A DNA stretch of 64,000 bases from Selaginella moellendorffii (taxonomy: Eukaryota > Streptophyta > Lycopodiopsida > Selaginellales > Selaginellaceae). The position numbers were made by a program, and so were the translations under genes. The stretch lies in assembly GCF_000143415.4 (NCBI RefSeq), contig NW_003314268.1:1472672-1536671 (forward strand). The letters run 5' to 3'. The notes under the pieces were generated by a model, which was given only the letters and a program-made list of their open reading frames with translations, had not been told where the DNA came from and did no database searches. Positions within the stretch are counted from its first letter, which is position 1. Every line of letters starts with the position of its first letter. Below are positions 1 to 12,914 of this stretch, piece by piece.

Positions 1-40
1 GTTCAGCAAGCGTCCACTCTCTCCTGAACGACATACCAAT

Positions 41-235
41 CCTCAATGGCGGATGTGCCTTCAATAACGTTCAAGAGCATCTTTGATGATGGAGAGACAA
101 TCACTTACCTGTATACCAATGATCAGAGCACTTACAGTAAGCAAGGTGTTCAGAAACTATGAACCTGATAAATCAATTTAGAATTGTTTCTTTGTCAAAT
201 TCTAATTAAGCTTGGACACCCTGAGGCCCGGACCC
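41..235 (-). repeat. Inverted repeat arm, partner at 18025-18235
   Basis: Reading the minus strand from 235 to 41 gives nearly the same sequence as the plus strand from about 18025 to 18235, with a small indel. The shared block includes the strings GGTGTTCAG and GATAAATCAATTTAGAATTG. It is probably two copies of one dispersed element in opposite orientation. Confidence 0.75.
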
Positions 236-1564
236 AGTCAATGCATGCTCGTCACGTTCACCATACATTCACTGCCCTGACCACGACCAAAATGAGGAGA
301 TAAACTGGATTACTGGATCAGCCAACTACGAGCAGGCACGGATGTTGTGTCATTGTCTCATGCTCAACAAGAAACTCCTACACCTCATCCAATGCCCCTA
401 GGTTCAAAGCAATCGTCTTCGTGAAGATAAAGATGTAAACACAAGCTGAAATATGCCATTACCTCTTGACCAGATTTCTGGTTCTTCAGAAGGGAAGGAA
501 ATTCTTATCATTACAAACCTCCCTTAGAGCTCTTTCTTTAACTGATTTCTAGAATAGCTTCTTTGCTTGTTTATTTGTTGCAACAAAAACAATGATATTC
601 TCTCTTGACTTTAAAGTGAATTTTATTTTTAATAGTTGCCTTTTTCGCCCAAAAATTACAAACAAATTTCAATTACACTAGATTGAAAGTAAATTGTTTT
701 GAAATTCCACTTTATTAAAGTCCATGTATTTGAACACTTCATAGTGACATTGGACCAGTTTTTTCTTGGTCAAAGTACAAGTGATTTGCATGGCTCAATC
801 TTTCTTCCTCTTTTTCGCTTGCTTGTAGAGTGAAGGCTGTAGGATCCAATCTTCATAAACAGGCTACTATTATCATGTAAGCATCATAGCCAGCCTTGAG
901 CTTACTTGCAAGTTTGGATCTTCCAATCTCAACTTGGGCTACTTTTTCATGTTCGTGCTGCCTTTCCAAAGCATTTTTCATCACTACTGCACTATGGCAT
1001 GCATGGAGGGTTGTCATGAATGTGACTTCGGGTATCGAAAGATACTTGTTAGCCAGTCCTTACAGACACTTTTTTTTTATTGCCACGACAGCAGGAAGTC
1101 GGTATTGCTAGACTTATTATTAGTTCCCACTTGAGCTAGTTGAGAAACTGGTCAATGAGCATGCACTTAGATTGGATAAATATAAGGTAGGAACCCTATG
1201 TGTTTCTTGCTAAATATACTCGGCCTGATTTGAGAAACTTGTGTCATTGGCTTGCACTTGCTAATATCAAGAACCCCCGCAATATTGAGATTGATCCCTC
1301 AATATTTGCTAAATGATAGTTTACCGTGTCTGCCAAACACATTTCAATTTGGTCTCAAATGCTATTTATGGAAAGTGTCTAGATTTGGTCATTTAGCATG
1401 TCTATAGAATGTAGAGATTTGCCTAAACACAATGGTGTTCGTCCCATGTCCAAATTCACATTCTAGCACCATTCCATATTTAGTAAGTTTTGAGCTTGTT
1501 ATAAAGACTAACTCCTGATACTAAGGGAGGCTTGGGGTGAAAGCCCAAAGCGTGTGTTCTTCAC

Positions 1565-1580
1565 GGGGGGGGGGGGGGGG
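1565..1580 (+). repeat. Poly-G homopolymer tract (16 nt)
   Basis: Sixteen consecutive G residues, followed after CATGT by a further G run. Tracts like this are prone to length error in assembly. Confidence 0.9.
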
Positions 1581-3439
1581 CATGTGGGGGGTTCCAAATG
1601 TATAGTAAGGATAGTGAGTAGGTTGGGCATGGCCAACTAACCTAAGGCATAATTTAGCTCTTGCTTGTGTGCTTGTCCTTATTCTGCATCCGACTTGGGT
1701 CTAAACCCAAGTTCCATTCCATACTAGCAGTACCTATGTCCTGCGTTTAGGCCACTAATATGCCAAAATAGAGCCAAATAGACTCCATTTGGCTCTATTT
1801 AGCATGTTGGTCCTGGCAATAAGATGCTGGTTGCTCTAGGATTGTTCCAAGTTGCTTTGGGCTCTTGTCCTTTTGCTCCTTGGGTTGTATGCTTGAGAGT
1901 TGCTCTGTGGTTCAATTCCATCATTCTTTGGCCCTATGCTTGGGAGTTTGGCATCGTTCCTTCGTTCAGTGGCCCAAAGCCCTAAACCTCGGGTTCCACA
2001 CCACTGTCCTATAGACATGTGGCATATGAATAAAAATTTATCAAGAGTGTCTCTCCATGCAAAAAAATCATAACCACTGCAAGAAATAAACTCTTAATCC
2101 AAATTGTATAATGTCTACAACGTGTTTACATTGCATTTGTTTATTGTATATTTGGCATCTAAACTCTAGAATATCAGTCCAAGAGAAAAAGCCACATCTT
2201 TTATCATGTGGATGCAAACAAAAAAAAAACTTATACCCAAAGTTCTTTTCTAAATGTGAGACAAGAATTTACATTTTACTACTACCATATGCACACATTC
2301 TCACTTTGTGGGTTATTGAAGATTGCTTAAGCTTGCATTCACCACCTTGATTTGTAAAATGTAGTTGTGATTATTTGCACTTTGAGGTTTTGATCTCCAA
2401 GCCTCCATTGAGATCTATATCAGCAAAATCTCTAAACAGAGCAAACCATATAAAGTCAATTGTATATATACAAAAATTTAGTATCTTTATTTTGCCTAAG
2501 TCCTTTTTTCCTTACTCACAAACAAGCTTTCATACTCACAAGAAGGCTCTTGTGGAGCCTCTGTCTTGTGGATATTGTCATGTGGCACATCCACCTCCTC
2601 GCTTGTAACCACTATGCAGCAAAGAGCATTCACCTCACTAGTTGGAACAACCTCCTCATCACGTGGATCCATTGGCTTGTTGGCTAGGGGAACCTCAACT
2701 AAAGCCTTATCCTTTACCTTGCATGAAACATCCAATATAGCCTTGTCACATAAAACATACACTTTTGAGCTTGGGCTGTCCACTTCATAAGGAGGCTCAA
2801 AAGCCTCCTCCCCATCACCTCATGCTTATGTGCAGGGTCTCCCTTTATAAGATTATGAGGAGGGTTGTCTAGTACTTTATGCCATGCAATGTAAAATTAT
2901 ATTGCAGGCTGTGCAGCAATAGCCCTTTAAAGAAAAAAAATCCAAAAATAAGCAAAGGATATTTACTAGTATTCAATACAAGACTATATATCATAGATGA
3001 TCATGGCACCATCTATATTGACATAAACTCCATCAAGTGCAGCATTTTGCCTTTGTAGAGCTGCTTCATCTACATTCTTAAGATCCATCACTACTTCTTC
3101 TACAATCTCCATGACAACATGATGCTTTTATGCCACTCCCTCTTCACCTTCCTCCACAACATCATCCACTTGTGCTATTGGCTCTATGACTTGCAATGGA
3201 GAAGGGTTGTGTGGAAACCCCCCCACACACACACCCATTATATCAAGAAAAAAGAGGATGATATGGTCTCTAATCTCAAGCCTACACCTCAACAAATACA
3301 GCTGTCAAGCTACACTTGAGAATTCTTAGTGCCCAATCCAATAGAGCATGAATCTTTCTCCTAGAAAGAAAAAAAACACACAAACACAAAAGCATAAACA
3401 TGCAGAGGTATTTAAACAACAATATAAACATTCTAGCTC

Positions 3440-3590
3440 CAATCTTTAGATCTTCAAAGCCATGTCTCTAGCACCTTGGAACAACTAATCTCTATGCAGT
3501 TTTATGAAGATCAACTGCCCATAGAGACATGTATTGGAGACACTTATGTACTGGAGGCACTCATGTAAACCATCCTGTATAGTGCCCTTG
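3440..3590 (+). repeat. Dispersed repeat, partner at about 10755-10920
   Basis: The two segments share long stretches such as AGATCTTCAAAGCCATGTCT and GTACTGGAGGCACTCATGT in the same orientation. No coding potential was recognised. Confidence 0.7.
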
Positions 3591-6044
3591 GATGATGGTT
3601 TTCTAGACTCCAGTTCTACACAATGGGCTTTTAATAAAAGAAAATTCTTTCTTTTCACTAACCAGGTGGATCAGCATTTTTTTTTCTTTGTGTCTTGACT
3701 CAAGGAGGCAATGCACTAGTCAACATTGATACTTTGTTTTTCACATTTCCACTTTCTTTTTGCAATGGACAAGCATTTGCCTTTTGCACAAACAAAATAA
3801 AACAAAAAAACTAAGATTACCATAGCAATGTGAAACATACTTGGCGCTACCAGAATTGGAGCCTTGGATTGCTGCGCCACCATGGTTGCTGGAGAATCCC
3901 CAATAAACCCTAGTATGCATTCCTTTAGCATTCCAATAGTTTAATTGTTAAGAGTGGGATTTGAACTTGCAAACTAATCTGTTTTTTTCTTTTATGACCC
4001 TTTTTAGTTATAAAACTTGAGTTCATACATATTGTTTTCTCATAAACTCAATCCTCAAACATTCTCCAAAAACTGGATTGCATCATTTATAGCTCGTTAA
4101 TTGATGTCACAATCACACTCCATATCGATAAGAGATGGCAAAACACCAAGAATAAAACAAGTTGTATAATCACGTCCCATAGAAGTTGGAGACGGCAACA
4201 CACCAAGGATGGGTGCAACATTAATATGATCACACCCCATACCACCAATTCAGTAGCATTAGCAGTTTCAAGTGATATACTCCTTGATCAATGACAACAT
4301 GATATGGTAGAAGAAGAGAATACAATGAAGATCAAAAGAAAGAGTAAATTTAAACACAGTGATAGCTAGAATTCTAGATCTTGAAAAAGCTAATACAAAT
4401 ATAGATCTAAAAGAGAATGAAGAAATAATAACAAAAAGCACAATCCCAAAAACTAGAATAAAGCACTACCAAAAACTTTGCTCTTCAAGGATAAATTGCA
4501 ATACCACTAATATAAATGCTAAAGATATAAGAATAAGTATATTAGTTAGGGTTTATACCCCTGCTTATAGAATGGACTAGATTCAATTCTAAATTGATGG
4601 TCCATATGCTATAGTACTATAATTAATATATTACCTAGTTCTTGGTTCCTCTTCAAAAAAACCCTATGATGCAGGATCCAAACTCATCACCATCAATTCA
4701 TCTTGTCTTGATCTTTTAAACTTGTAGATCACCCGAGAGTAGAATGTTAGTGCATGAACACTCGAAACTGAGACATCTTCTCGAGTTTCCTGGCACAGGC
4801 ATCTGTCGACTATGATTGTAATCTCTAGCTTGCATAGAACACACACCTCCTCTTAGCGATATGAAGCTTCGACAATGTTCTTGGACTGCCCCGAGGCACT
4901 GGTTTCGGTCAGCTTGTCGTCCATAAACTTGATATCAATACTTGCAGTGATCCATTCTTGAAGTTGTTTGGCCATTGTCATCTCATCCTGCTAGAAAACT
5001 CGTGAGATTCCAAAACTAGACAAATAATTCTCCAACCACAGCCAACAAAATGTGAGATCAGTAAACAAAGAAATGAACCAGAGCAGAACTAAGAAAAAGC
5101 CTCTCACCTTTGAGCTCGACCAAAGCTCTGTAAAGTGTTCTGTACAGTGTATTAGAGAACATAGTACTCCGCCTCTAGATAAACTGGTGGAGGAACAAAG
5201 AATTCTAGCAGCTGGGACGAAATCCAGAAAAAGCGCGAGCTCCTATGACGATCACCTGCATGTAATTATCAAGCTCACTTTCCCATGTCCAAAAAAGTTT
5301 AAATGCACACACACACAAAGAGATAAAACCGAAGTTCCATGAAAAAATCACATACACTTTTGGAGAAATTAAAAAAACACCAAAAAACCTTTTCTCGGAA
5401 AGACTATTTTAGAAAAGAATATCTGTGTGTCGACCAACGCTATCTATGATCTGACTGGGACCTCTGCATCCCAGCGAATACTGACTTGGAGTGACCATGT
5501 AGAACTCAACACTGTCAGCTCCAAACTTGTGCATCACTTTGAGTTGGACAAGATGGAAAACCTGTAAAACTGCCACCACCTTTCATTCTGTGTATATCTA
5601 TGGGATTCTCTAGTGCATCATATCTGGAATTCTTCACCTTTGCCAGGTTGAGTGACACGAACCACAGGAATATTCCATGGCCTATGGGATTTAAAGTTGT
5701 AACACCTTAAGGGTTGGGAGGTTGGCCTAGGGTTTGCTCTCCTGTTCATTTCATTGGTATTGGAGTAGTATGTTCTTTTGGGGATGGCAAGTGAGCAAGA
5801 TATTGATCCTGATGAGGAGTATGGCGTTAGTGATGATGGCCATGATGATGCGGAAGTGACTCTTGATGATGTTGTTGTGTAGCAAGGATGCCAAATTTCT
5901 GCAGTTCAGAGTAACATAAAGGAGGTTAAGGATTCTGTCAATCTCATTAAGGATTTCTTGCTTCACATGAACCCTCAAGGGTTGAATCAATCTCATATCT
6001 GTGATTACTATTGATACGTCAAGCATGCCAAGGATTATGGTATC

Positions 6045-6870
6045 GTGGAATGGAAATCATCACTGAATGTTTGTGATAGTCAAGAGGTTGATTCTTGGTT
6101 GGGATTGTGGGAAAGTTGTTGGTCTCACAATCCTTGTGAGGATAAGGTGAAGATAGATTTTTTTGTGACAAAGCTTACAGATCATGCTTTTTCGTGGTGG
6201 AAGAATTACATCAAAGCTAATCCAAAGTTGACTTCTTAGATTGATTTGACGAAGGTTTTCCATGCTTTTTTTGTTAAGAAGTTTGAAGAGGTTGATCTCA
6301 TGAACCAACTGTTAGAGATCCGGTAGGGGACTTTGTTTTTGGATGCGTATGCCAGTAAGTTCTGTGATCTTTGCCTTAGTCCCACGGGCACCTATAATGA
6401 GCTGCTAAAGGTGCAATACTTCATCAAAGGATTGAGTTTAATGGATATATAATAGAAGGTCAAAAAGGATTTTCCAACAACATTAACTGATGCTATCACT
6501 AAGGCTCAGATCTTTTTGCCCAAACCGTTGGTCAACTCTGTCAACTATGGTAAATGGGATGGTCTCCGGGTGGTCAACGTGATGACAAACCCACCAATAC
6601 TTCATCTTTGGGGAAGAAACAAGTGTTATTTCATCGTGGCTCAAAGAGTGAAGATGGTACTGAGGCTAAAAGACATCATTTGGACCAGCAAGAGAAGGAC
6701 AAGGTAGAAGGCAATTATTTTAGTTGTCATAAGGCTAGATATCATGGCAAGGATTGTCCTTTTGTGAAAGAATCAAAGAATGCTAAGGTGAATATGGTAG
6801 AATCCATTGTGGATACAGCTCAAGCATCTACTGTAGTGGCTCTTCCACACCCTGTGGCAAAAGTTCACGA
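6045..6870 (+). pseudogene. Element A Gag fragment with CCHC-like knuckle
   Basis: The reading is broken by stops and frame changes. It shows the Gag core pattern (WLGLWESCW..., later DHAFSWWKNYIKA) and, at about 6717-6765, a zinc-knuckle remnant ending SCHKARYHGKDCP whose first cysteine is lost. In intact elements Gag forms the cytoplasmic particle that packages element RNA. Confidence 0.7.
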
Positions 6871-6916
6871 ATCTAAGTCTTGAGTTTGTATCAACTTTAT
6901 AGAGATTAATAGTTCT

Positions 6917-7558
6917 ATGCGTAATCAATTTATGAAGGCCAAGGGGGACATTCAAGGTAATGCTGTCAATATTCTTTTTGATCCAGGTGCTACTCACAAC
7001 TTTTTGAGCTCCAAGGTGGTGAAGAGCTTTGGTTTGCTTGTGGAAAAGAGTTTAGTAATCTACGAGGTGGTTATGGCAGATGGACATAACACTCGTGTTT
7101 ACAATGAATGGGCTCCAAGTGTTCTTTTGACGATTCAGGGGATTCTCGACCATCCTTCATTCCAGGTTATGGATCTTGGTCGCATAGACGTTATTCTTGG
7201 GAAGGAATGGTTTTATAACAGGAAGCCAGGGATTGATTGGGAGCATAATATTTTGCGTATCGAAGTTGGTGGCACTATGAAAGAGATTGTCGGGATAGAC
7301 AATAGTGATACTCCATTGATTAACGCTTTGGAGTTGGTGACATGCATGCATGAGATGGCTAGTTCTTTTGTGATATACCCATTTCTTTCTAATATGATCA
7401 TGTTTGATTTGGAGTACATTTGTGGGCATGGGGCTCAAGTGGATTCCATTCAGGAGAAGTTTCGTGACGTATTTCCAGATGAGTTACCTTTGCCTCCCGA
7501 ACGTGGAATTCAGCATGAGATTGACTTAGTTCCTAAAGCTATTCCTTATCAGCGATAA
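6917..7558 (+). pseudogene. Element A aspartic protease and RT N-terminus
   Basis: This is the longest open piece of element A, 213 codons. It contains a retropepsin-like active site read as FDPGATHNF, where the family normally has D-S/T-G-A, so the catalytic triplet is altered. The end reads into the conserved segment before reverse transcriptase (DVFPDELPLPPERGIQHEIDL). A stop follows directly and the RT continues downstream in broken frames. Confidence 0.8.
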
Positions 7559-7559
7559 C

Positions 7560-8700
7560 TGACTCATATTAGTCCCACTGAAGATGAGGAGATTAATAGG
7601 TAGCTTGCTGAATACCTTCGGAAAAGATGATTATGGATCAACAAGTCTCCTTGGGCTGCTCCAGAATGGTCAAAAAGAAAGATGGTATATGATGTCTCTA
7701 CGTGAACTATAAGGGATTGAATGATAGGATAGTGAAGAATATGTTCCCAATCCCTCGTATTGATGATTTGCTTGATCGTCTTCGTAGTGCTCGATATTTT
7801 TTGAAGATTGATTTGAGGGAAGGGTATCATCAGATTTGTGTCAAGCCAGAGGATGTTTCGAAAACTGCATTTCGGACAAGGACAGGTCACTACAAGTTTT
7901 TGGTGATGCCGTTTGGTTTGACAAATGTTCCTGCAACTTTTTAGAGATTGATGAATTAAGTTTGCAATTGATTATTTTGATGATATCCTGGTATTCAGCT
8001 CTTCTGTGGAGGAACATGAGATGCATGTGCGAAGTGTTTTACAATTTTTGAGGGACAATAAGCTCTACTTGAAGTTATCAAAGTGCGAGTTTTTTTTAGA
8101 GGAGATTGGATATTTCGGGCATTTGATTTCATAACATGAAGTGAGAGCTGATCCTGCAAAGATTCAGGTCGTGGTTGATTGGCCTATACCTTCGACAGTG
8201 CATGATCTCCGTAATTTCCTTGGTATAGCTAGAGTTTTTCAACAATTTATGAAGGACTTTTCAGGGATAGCAGCCCCTTTGACTGATCTTCTCCAGAACA
8301 CGTCAAAACATGCTACTATTCATGGTTGGGATGAGAAGTGTGAAGTGGCATTTCAATGTTTGAAGTAGTGTTGTATCTCTGCTCCAGTGTTGAAGATTTT
8401 TTATCCTAAAAAGCCTCTTGTGGTCAAGACAGATGCAAGTGACATTGTTATTAGAGCCATATTGCTTCAAGTTGGGCATCCTCTTGCGTACATGAGCTAT
8501 AAGTTTGATGCCACATAGTGGAATTGGCATACTTGAGACAAGGAGTTGTATTCTGTGATTGCTGTTGTGAAGGAATGGTGACATTATCTGTATAGATCAG
8601 ACTTCCATGTGGATTCAGACAATCAATCTCTCCAATATTTCCAAAAGGATCTTTGAGGCTGTTTTGCTCGTTGGCAAGAGTTCCTGTAGGAAATGTTTGT
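7560..8700 (+). pseudogene. Element A reverse transcriptase and RNase H
   Basis: RT motifs are clear at 7702-7944: [33 protein letters not shown] and [12 protein letters not shown]. The catalytic YxDD block falls in a frame-shifted stretch near 7970-8000 and is not readable as YLDD. RNase H follows in pieces (VKTDASD at about 8425). Stops and indels rule out function. Confidence 0.8.
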
Positions 8701-8939
8701 TAAAATCCAGTACAAGCATGGAGGTGATAATAATGTGGTTGATGCATTATTCATGATGGTAACTTCTATCTCGTTCGTGAAGCTATCCAGCGATCTCTTG
8801 GATAAGCTTAAGGAGTTTGTTGACTTCGACTCCTTTATCACTGATATTCGCATAAAGGTTTTATTGAGGGACATCTTTACAGATTTGAAGGGTAACAAGT
8901 TTGCATCATTCGAAATATGAGATGGAATCTTGGTGAAGA

Positions 8940-9780
8940 AGGGACATGTAATGGTTCCTTGTGTTGACAAACTCATCAAATGGATTTTCATGATGTGCCA
9001 AGTGCTAGATATCCGGGGGTATTGAGAACGTATATGTTGGTGAAGAGGCATTTCTTTTGGCCTGGGATGAAGTTAAATGTTGGAAAGTATGTACATGGTT
9101 GTTTAACCTACCAAGTGGTTAAAGTTGATCATCAGAAGCTTGTTGGCATCTATCATCCTTTACGTGTACTCAAGAATAAGTGGGATAGCATCTCAATGGA
9201 CTTTATCACTAGTTTGCCCAAAACGTTTAGAGGAAATTATATTATTTGGGTTGTTATGGATTGGTTGACGAAGATGGCTCACTTCTTCCCTGTGAAGATG
9301 ACGATAAAAGCTTCTGAACTTGCTTAGTTGTTTGTAGATTGGTTATTCAATCTCTATGGTTTACTAGGTGACATTGTGAGTGATCGGGATCCCAAGTTCA
9401 CCCATCAGATTGTGGATGCTCACCACTACTCATGCTCAGCTTAGTCTCTAGCTTCTTAAAGATCGTTTGCCAAAACTTGGACATAGACAGAGCGTATGAA
9501 TCAACTATTAGAAGATATGCTAAGGTCTTTTGTGAGAAACTTGACTCGACAGGGAGTATGGGAGAAGTACTTGCCTTTGCTTTAGTTTGCTCACAATAGC
9601 GCTTATCAATTAGCTATTGGCATGTCTCCCTTTATGGTGATGTATGGCTATGAGCCTAGATCTTATGTGAGTTTGAATTTGGCTTTGGTTCAGGTACCTC
9701 ATGCTTGTCATTTCCTGGAGGATATACAAGACAAACTTGAGTTAGCAAAGTTGAACATAAGGTAAGCTCAAGAGCAAGAC
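8940..9780 (+). pseudogene. Element A integrase
   Basis: The start resembles the zinc-binding region (HDVPSARYPGVLRTY, FFWPGMK, then CLTYQ, where the second zinc cysteine is not seen). The catalytic core follows with SMDFITSLPK (first acidic residue) and VVMDWLTKMAHFFPV. A stop at about 9325 and indels near 9400-9480 interrupt the core. Confidence 0.8.
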
Positions 9781-9786
9781 AAAAGA

Positions 9787-10267
9787 TTGGCTAATGAGCA
9801 TTATCGTCATCAAGAGTACAAATCTGGTAACAAAGTTTTCCTTAAGTTGTTAGATGCACAACGGTCTCTGAAAAAAAGTGGCAGTGCTAAGTCGTTTCCA
9901 CGATATTGTGGGCCTTGGACAATTTTACAATGTGTGGGGGATCTTGCATACACTTTGGACTTGTCAACTAGTTTGAAGATTTATCCAACATTCCATGTGA
10001 GCAAGCTTGAAGCGTGTTTACACTCTGGTGATGTAATGGATTAGTCCATCATCCAGGTCCTAAAGATTGATGCAAAGAAAGCTGGTCCGGCCAATATTCT
10101 TGCTCAAAGATTGTTGAAAACATGCCGGAAGACAATTAGAGAGTTGCTAGTTCAGTGGAATGGTTATTCCATGGATGAAGTTACATGGGAAATTAAAAAT
10201 GACATGAAGAGAGTGTTTCTGAGTTTTGGTTATGAATTAGATGACATTCCTGAGGAAGGGGAGAATT
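9787..10267 (+). pseudogene. Element A integrase C-terminus and chromodomain
   Basis: The GPY/F-like module is present (FPRYCGPWTILQCVGDLAYTLDL), then YPTFHVSKLEACL. After a stop at about 10042 a chromodomain-like segment reads ELLVQWNGYSMDEVTWE at about 10140-10195. Chromodomains steer integration of this Gypsy clade toward particular chromatin. Confidence 0.75.
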
Positions 10268-10610
10268 GAGTTTTATAGCCGTATTGCTATATGATTTGAG
10301 CTATTTAACTATTCTCATTCTCTTGTTTCCATAACCGTATTATCATGTAAGAAAGCTGTATTGCTTTCTTTCTTTTGTGACCGTTTGTCACGACATTGGT
10401 GTTGCCATTTGCACATCTTTTCTCTATGGCCGTATTGCATTAGACTCCTTTCATGTAAGGCTTGTTTAGCTTCTCGAGGCTTCCATATATGGTTGGGTCA
10501 TGAGGTGAACCACAAGAATATTCCAAGAATATTCAATGGCCTGTCCATAACACGGGAGGTTGGCCTGGGGTTCGCTCTCTTGTTTGTTTCATTGAGCAAG
10601 GCATGGTATC
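10268..10610 (+). repeat. Element A 3' LTR (right end approximate)
   Basis: It starts TGAGTTTTATAGCC directly after a purine-rich tract. The last ~110 bp match 5655-5755 (ATATTCC...AATGGCCT; GGGAGGTTGGCCT). The outer boundary is not fixed because no target duplication was seen. Confidence 0.55.
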
Positions 10611-11815
10611 TAGACGACTTGAAAGTGGATCAAATGCCGGACACAACCTTTCTTCATAAGCTGAGCCACCCTTGCCTGCAAACACCTCATGAATCTTGAT
10701 CTTCCAATGACGGTCCTATGTCGACTACCTGAAATGCTCTCTCACCACTCCAGTCTTCAGATCTTCAAAGCCATGTCTCTGGCATGTAACAAAACCTTGG
10801 AGAAACTGATGCCCATGCAGTTTCGTGAAGATCAGCCACCTCTGGCCGTCTTGTAACCAGAGACACGTACTAGAGACACTGATGTACTGGAGGCACTCAT
10901 GTGAAACATCCTGTATAGTAGCTCCTCAGTATCACGTCTCCCACCCTATTGGTGATGGACTCCAAGGTTCCAGTGATGGAAAACTTCTCTTGGATTGCCT
11001 CCCTAGTGCCAGTACCTGTGTCTTGAGGCCTCCAGATCTTTGTCCGGGAGGACTTCTTTCTGGAGAGGGCTCAGCTCATTGCTCAACCACACAGGGAGAT
11101 AGAAAGTCCTGTATTTTGTGTCCTTTTGGTTAGTCTTTGTAGTTTTCTCTCGTTGGGCTGCTTACCAAGAGTGCCTTGCTGATGAAAAGAGGGACGTTTT
11201 TCAGCTCCACGTCCGCCAAGAAACATATATCCGGATCTACCTCAAGTTCCACTTCCATATACGTCCTGATAGTCTTGCAAGACTCTGTAGCTTCCATTAC
11301 CATCCGACAGGAAGTAATAGAGACATCCCCCTCTGGTCAGCAGCAGTACCTTCTGCTTTTCCTTGAGCAGCAGCGCCAGAACGTAGAGGAGGAAACCAGG
11401 TTCCCGAGCACCAAAGCAGCCTGTCTTCCCTCACACCGGAAAAGGCTCCACCTTGAGCTTCCACATGTCCCTGAAGCATTCTTGCTCGATGATCTTTGAG
11501 TCTTCCGAATCCTGAATGGACTCAATAGTTGGATTGTCATCCAAGGCAAGCATCTGTAGTACCTTGGAGTCCCATGCGTTCAACAAGATGATCCATTTCT
11601 TTCCGCGGAATTGGAGATCAAACTCTGGGGGCAGGAGACAACCACAATTCCTAACATGAAAACTGAAGGAAAAGTTTTCATATTCAAATATTCTCAAATA
11701 TATGGTTGAATTATTTTTATTCGCAAAATAAATATAAAAATAAATGAAAATTTATAAAGTAATAGCTCTTGTAATTTTTAAACAGGAATAACAAAACATT
11801 TTAATTTTGTTAAGT
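10611..11815. other. Intergenic repeat-derived DNA
   Basis: This contains the second copy of the repeat at 3440-3590 (about 10755-10920). An 88-codon open stretch at 11431-11697 on the minus strand has no recognisable motif. The part next to the lipase gene is AT-rich and may hold its 3' UTR and polyadenylation signals. Confidence 0.5.
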
Positions 11816-12718
11816 TTAGAACACTCTTTTAATCTGCTCTATGAATTCCTTAGCAATGAGAGTGTATGTGTGCTCTGTGGGATGTATCATATCCCAAAAG
11901 ACATAATCACTTGGATTCTTGCACAGACCGCTCAATGTATTTTTATGTGTGAATCCAAATTGGATTGGGTTCTCCACAAAAGATTTAATTGGTGAGTAGC
12001 CATCTACGAATGCACTTCTCATCCCTGGTAATCTTTCTGCTGCCCTTAGAACAATCCCCCGAGCCTGTGTGTTGAATTGCCTTACCAAATTATTGATTTC
12101 ACTCACGCAATTTCCTCCTGAAGTAACAATAGGTGAGCATCCTAGCGGCCCAACACTTGAATTGATGATCTTCCTAAAACCATATTCGTGAAGTTGTTGC
12201 AAACCTTTCTCTAATGACTCCAAGTCCACATCCATAATGTTTTGAAGATTTGCTGCGATATCATTTCCACCAGAAGAGATCACAACAACAAAGTCATTGA
12301 GATTCTTCTTCATGGAGAATTCCCTGAGTTGTTTTAGCTGCTCACTAAATGGAACGACACCCCAGTCCGAATGAATCGAGTCGAGTAATCCACTACCATC
12401 AGATGCAAAGTTGATACTAGGAAAAACTTGGTCCTCAGCTTTCAAACCCAGGAATGGCCTGGAAAAGGGCAAACCCAGGGCCTTGTTTATCAGATCTGGG
12501 ATGATGAATCCATCACTGCACCTCCCAAATGGTTTGGCATACCGTGTTTCCCCATACGGAACAAAGTCACAATGCGAAACTGAGTTTTTCACGTATTTGT
12601 TAGTTCCTACATCGAAGATTGAATCTCCCATATAGATGGTCCTAAGCTGAGGAATTGACCTCCCAAACACGCACGCGCAGAGAGCCAAGATCACAAGCAC
12701 GAACACTAAAATCCTCAT
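11816..12718 (-). CDS. GDSL esterase/lipase, single exon
   Basis: A predicted secreted serine hydrolase of the plant GDSL (SGNH) family, 300 residues, acting on ester-linked lipids; the natural substrate is unknown. Residues 1-19 form a signal peptide (MRILVFVLVILALCACVFG). Block I reads GDSIFDVGTNK (nucleophile Ser in GDS), the FASDGSGLLD block follows, block III reads GGNDIA, and block V reads DMIHPTEHTY with the catalytic Asp and His. All four signatures are intact. It is about 50-60 residues shorter than typical plant members and has no intron, where many relatives have four. The start was chosen because the signal peptide begins there and a TATA box lies about 45 bp upstream. It looks functional. 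Its neighbour MCMBP is unrelated. Confidence 0.93.
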   Translation of the reverse strand: MRILVFVLVILALCACVFGRSIPQLRTIYMGDSIFDVGTNKYVKNSVSHCDFVPYGETRYAKPFGRCSDGFIIPDLINKALGLPFSRPFLGLKAEDQVFPSINFASDGSGLLDSIHSDWGVVPFSEQLKQLREFSMKKNLNDFVVVISSGGNDIAANLQNIMDVDLESLEKGLQQLHEYGFRKIINSSVGPLGCSPIVTSGGNCVSEINNLVRQFNTQARGIVLRAAERLPGMRSAFVDGYSPIKSFVENPIQFGFTHKNTLSGLCKNPSDYVFWDMIHPTEHTYTLIAKEFIEQIKRVF

Positions 12719-12760
12719 CTCGCCAAAAACCTTTGTGGCAAGACCTATGCATAAGCTTGT

Positions 12761-12768
12761 TTATATAG
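12761..12768 (-). promoter_or_regulatory. Probable TATA box of the GDSL lipase gene
   Basis: The minus strand reads CTATATAAAC here, about 43-50 bp upstream of the ATG, leaving room for a very short 5' UTR. Confidence 0.6.
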
Positions 12769-12914
12769 AAGAGGGGAAAGGAAAAGGTTACTGCTAACTA
12801 AACTCGAAAACCTAAATTTTAAATGGTAAAGGTTCTATCTTTTTCTTTTTTATCTTCCAGAAGGATGTTAATGATGATCATTTGAACTCCACAAAGGTTC
12901 ATTCTTAGGAATTG

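Larger units (their letters stand above)
1..5650. other. Repeat-derived DNA without a recognisable gene
   Basis: No reading frame here resembles a protein family and both strands are full of stops. The stretch holds one arm of a long inverted repeat near its left end, a G homopolymer, and a segment at about 3440-3590 that recurs at about 10755-10920. It looks like decayed transposable-element sequence. Confidence 0.6.
5655..10610 (+). mobile_element. Decayed Ty3/Gypsy chromovirus, element A
   Basis: Gag, protease, reverse transcriptase, RNase H, integrase and a chromodomain-like C-terminus follow in the canonical Ty3/Gypsy order, broken by many stops and frameshifts. A degenerate initiator-Met primer site (TGGTATTGGAGTAG) lies at about 5756. 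A purine-rich tract at about 10252-10266 precedes the 3' LTR. Only about 100 bp (5655-5755) matches between the 5' side and the 3' LTR, so the 5' LTR is truncated or diverged. No target duplication was found. Confidence 0.85.

Noticed and set aside
10361-11699. Possible host gene between element A and the GDSL lipase
   Set aside because: Several open stretches on both strands but no motif, no consistent splice pattern, and part is a dispersed repeat shared with 3440-3590.
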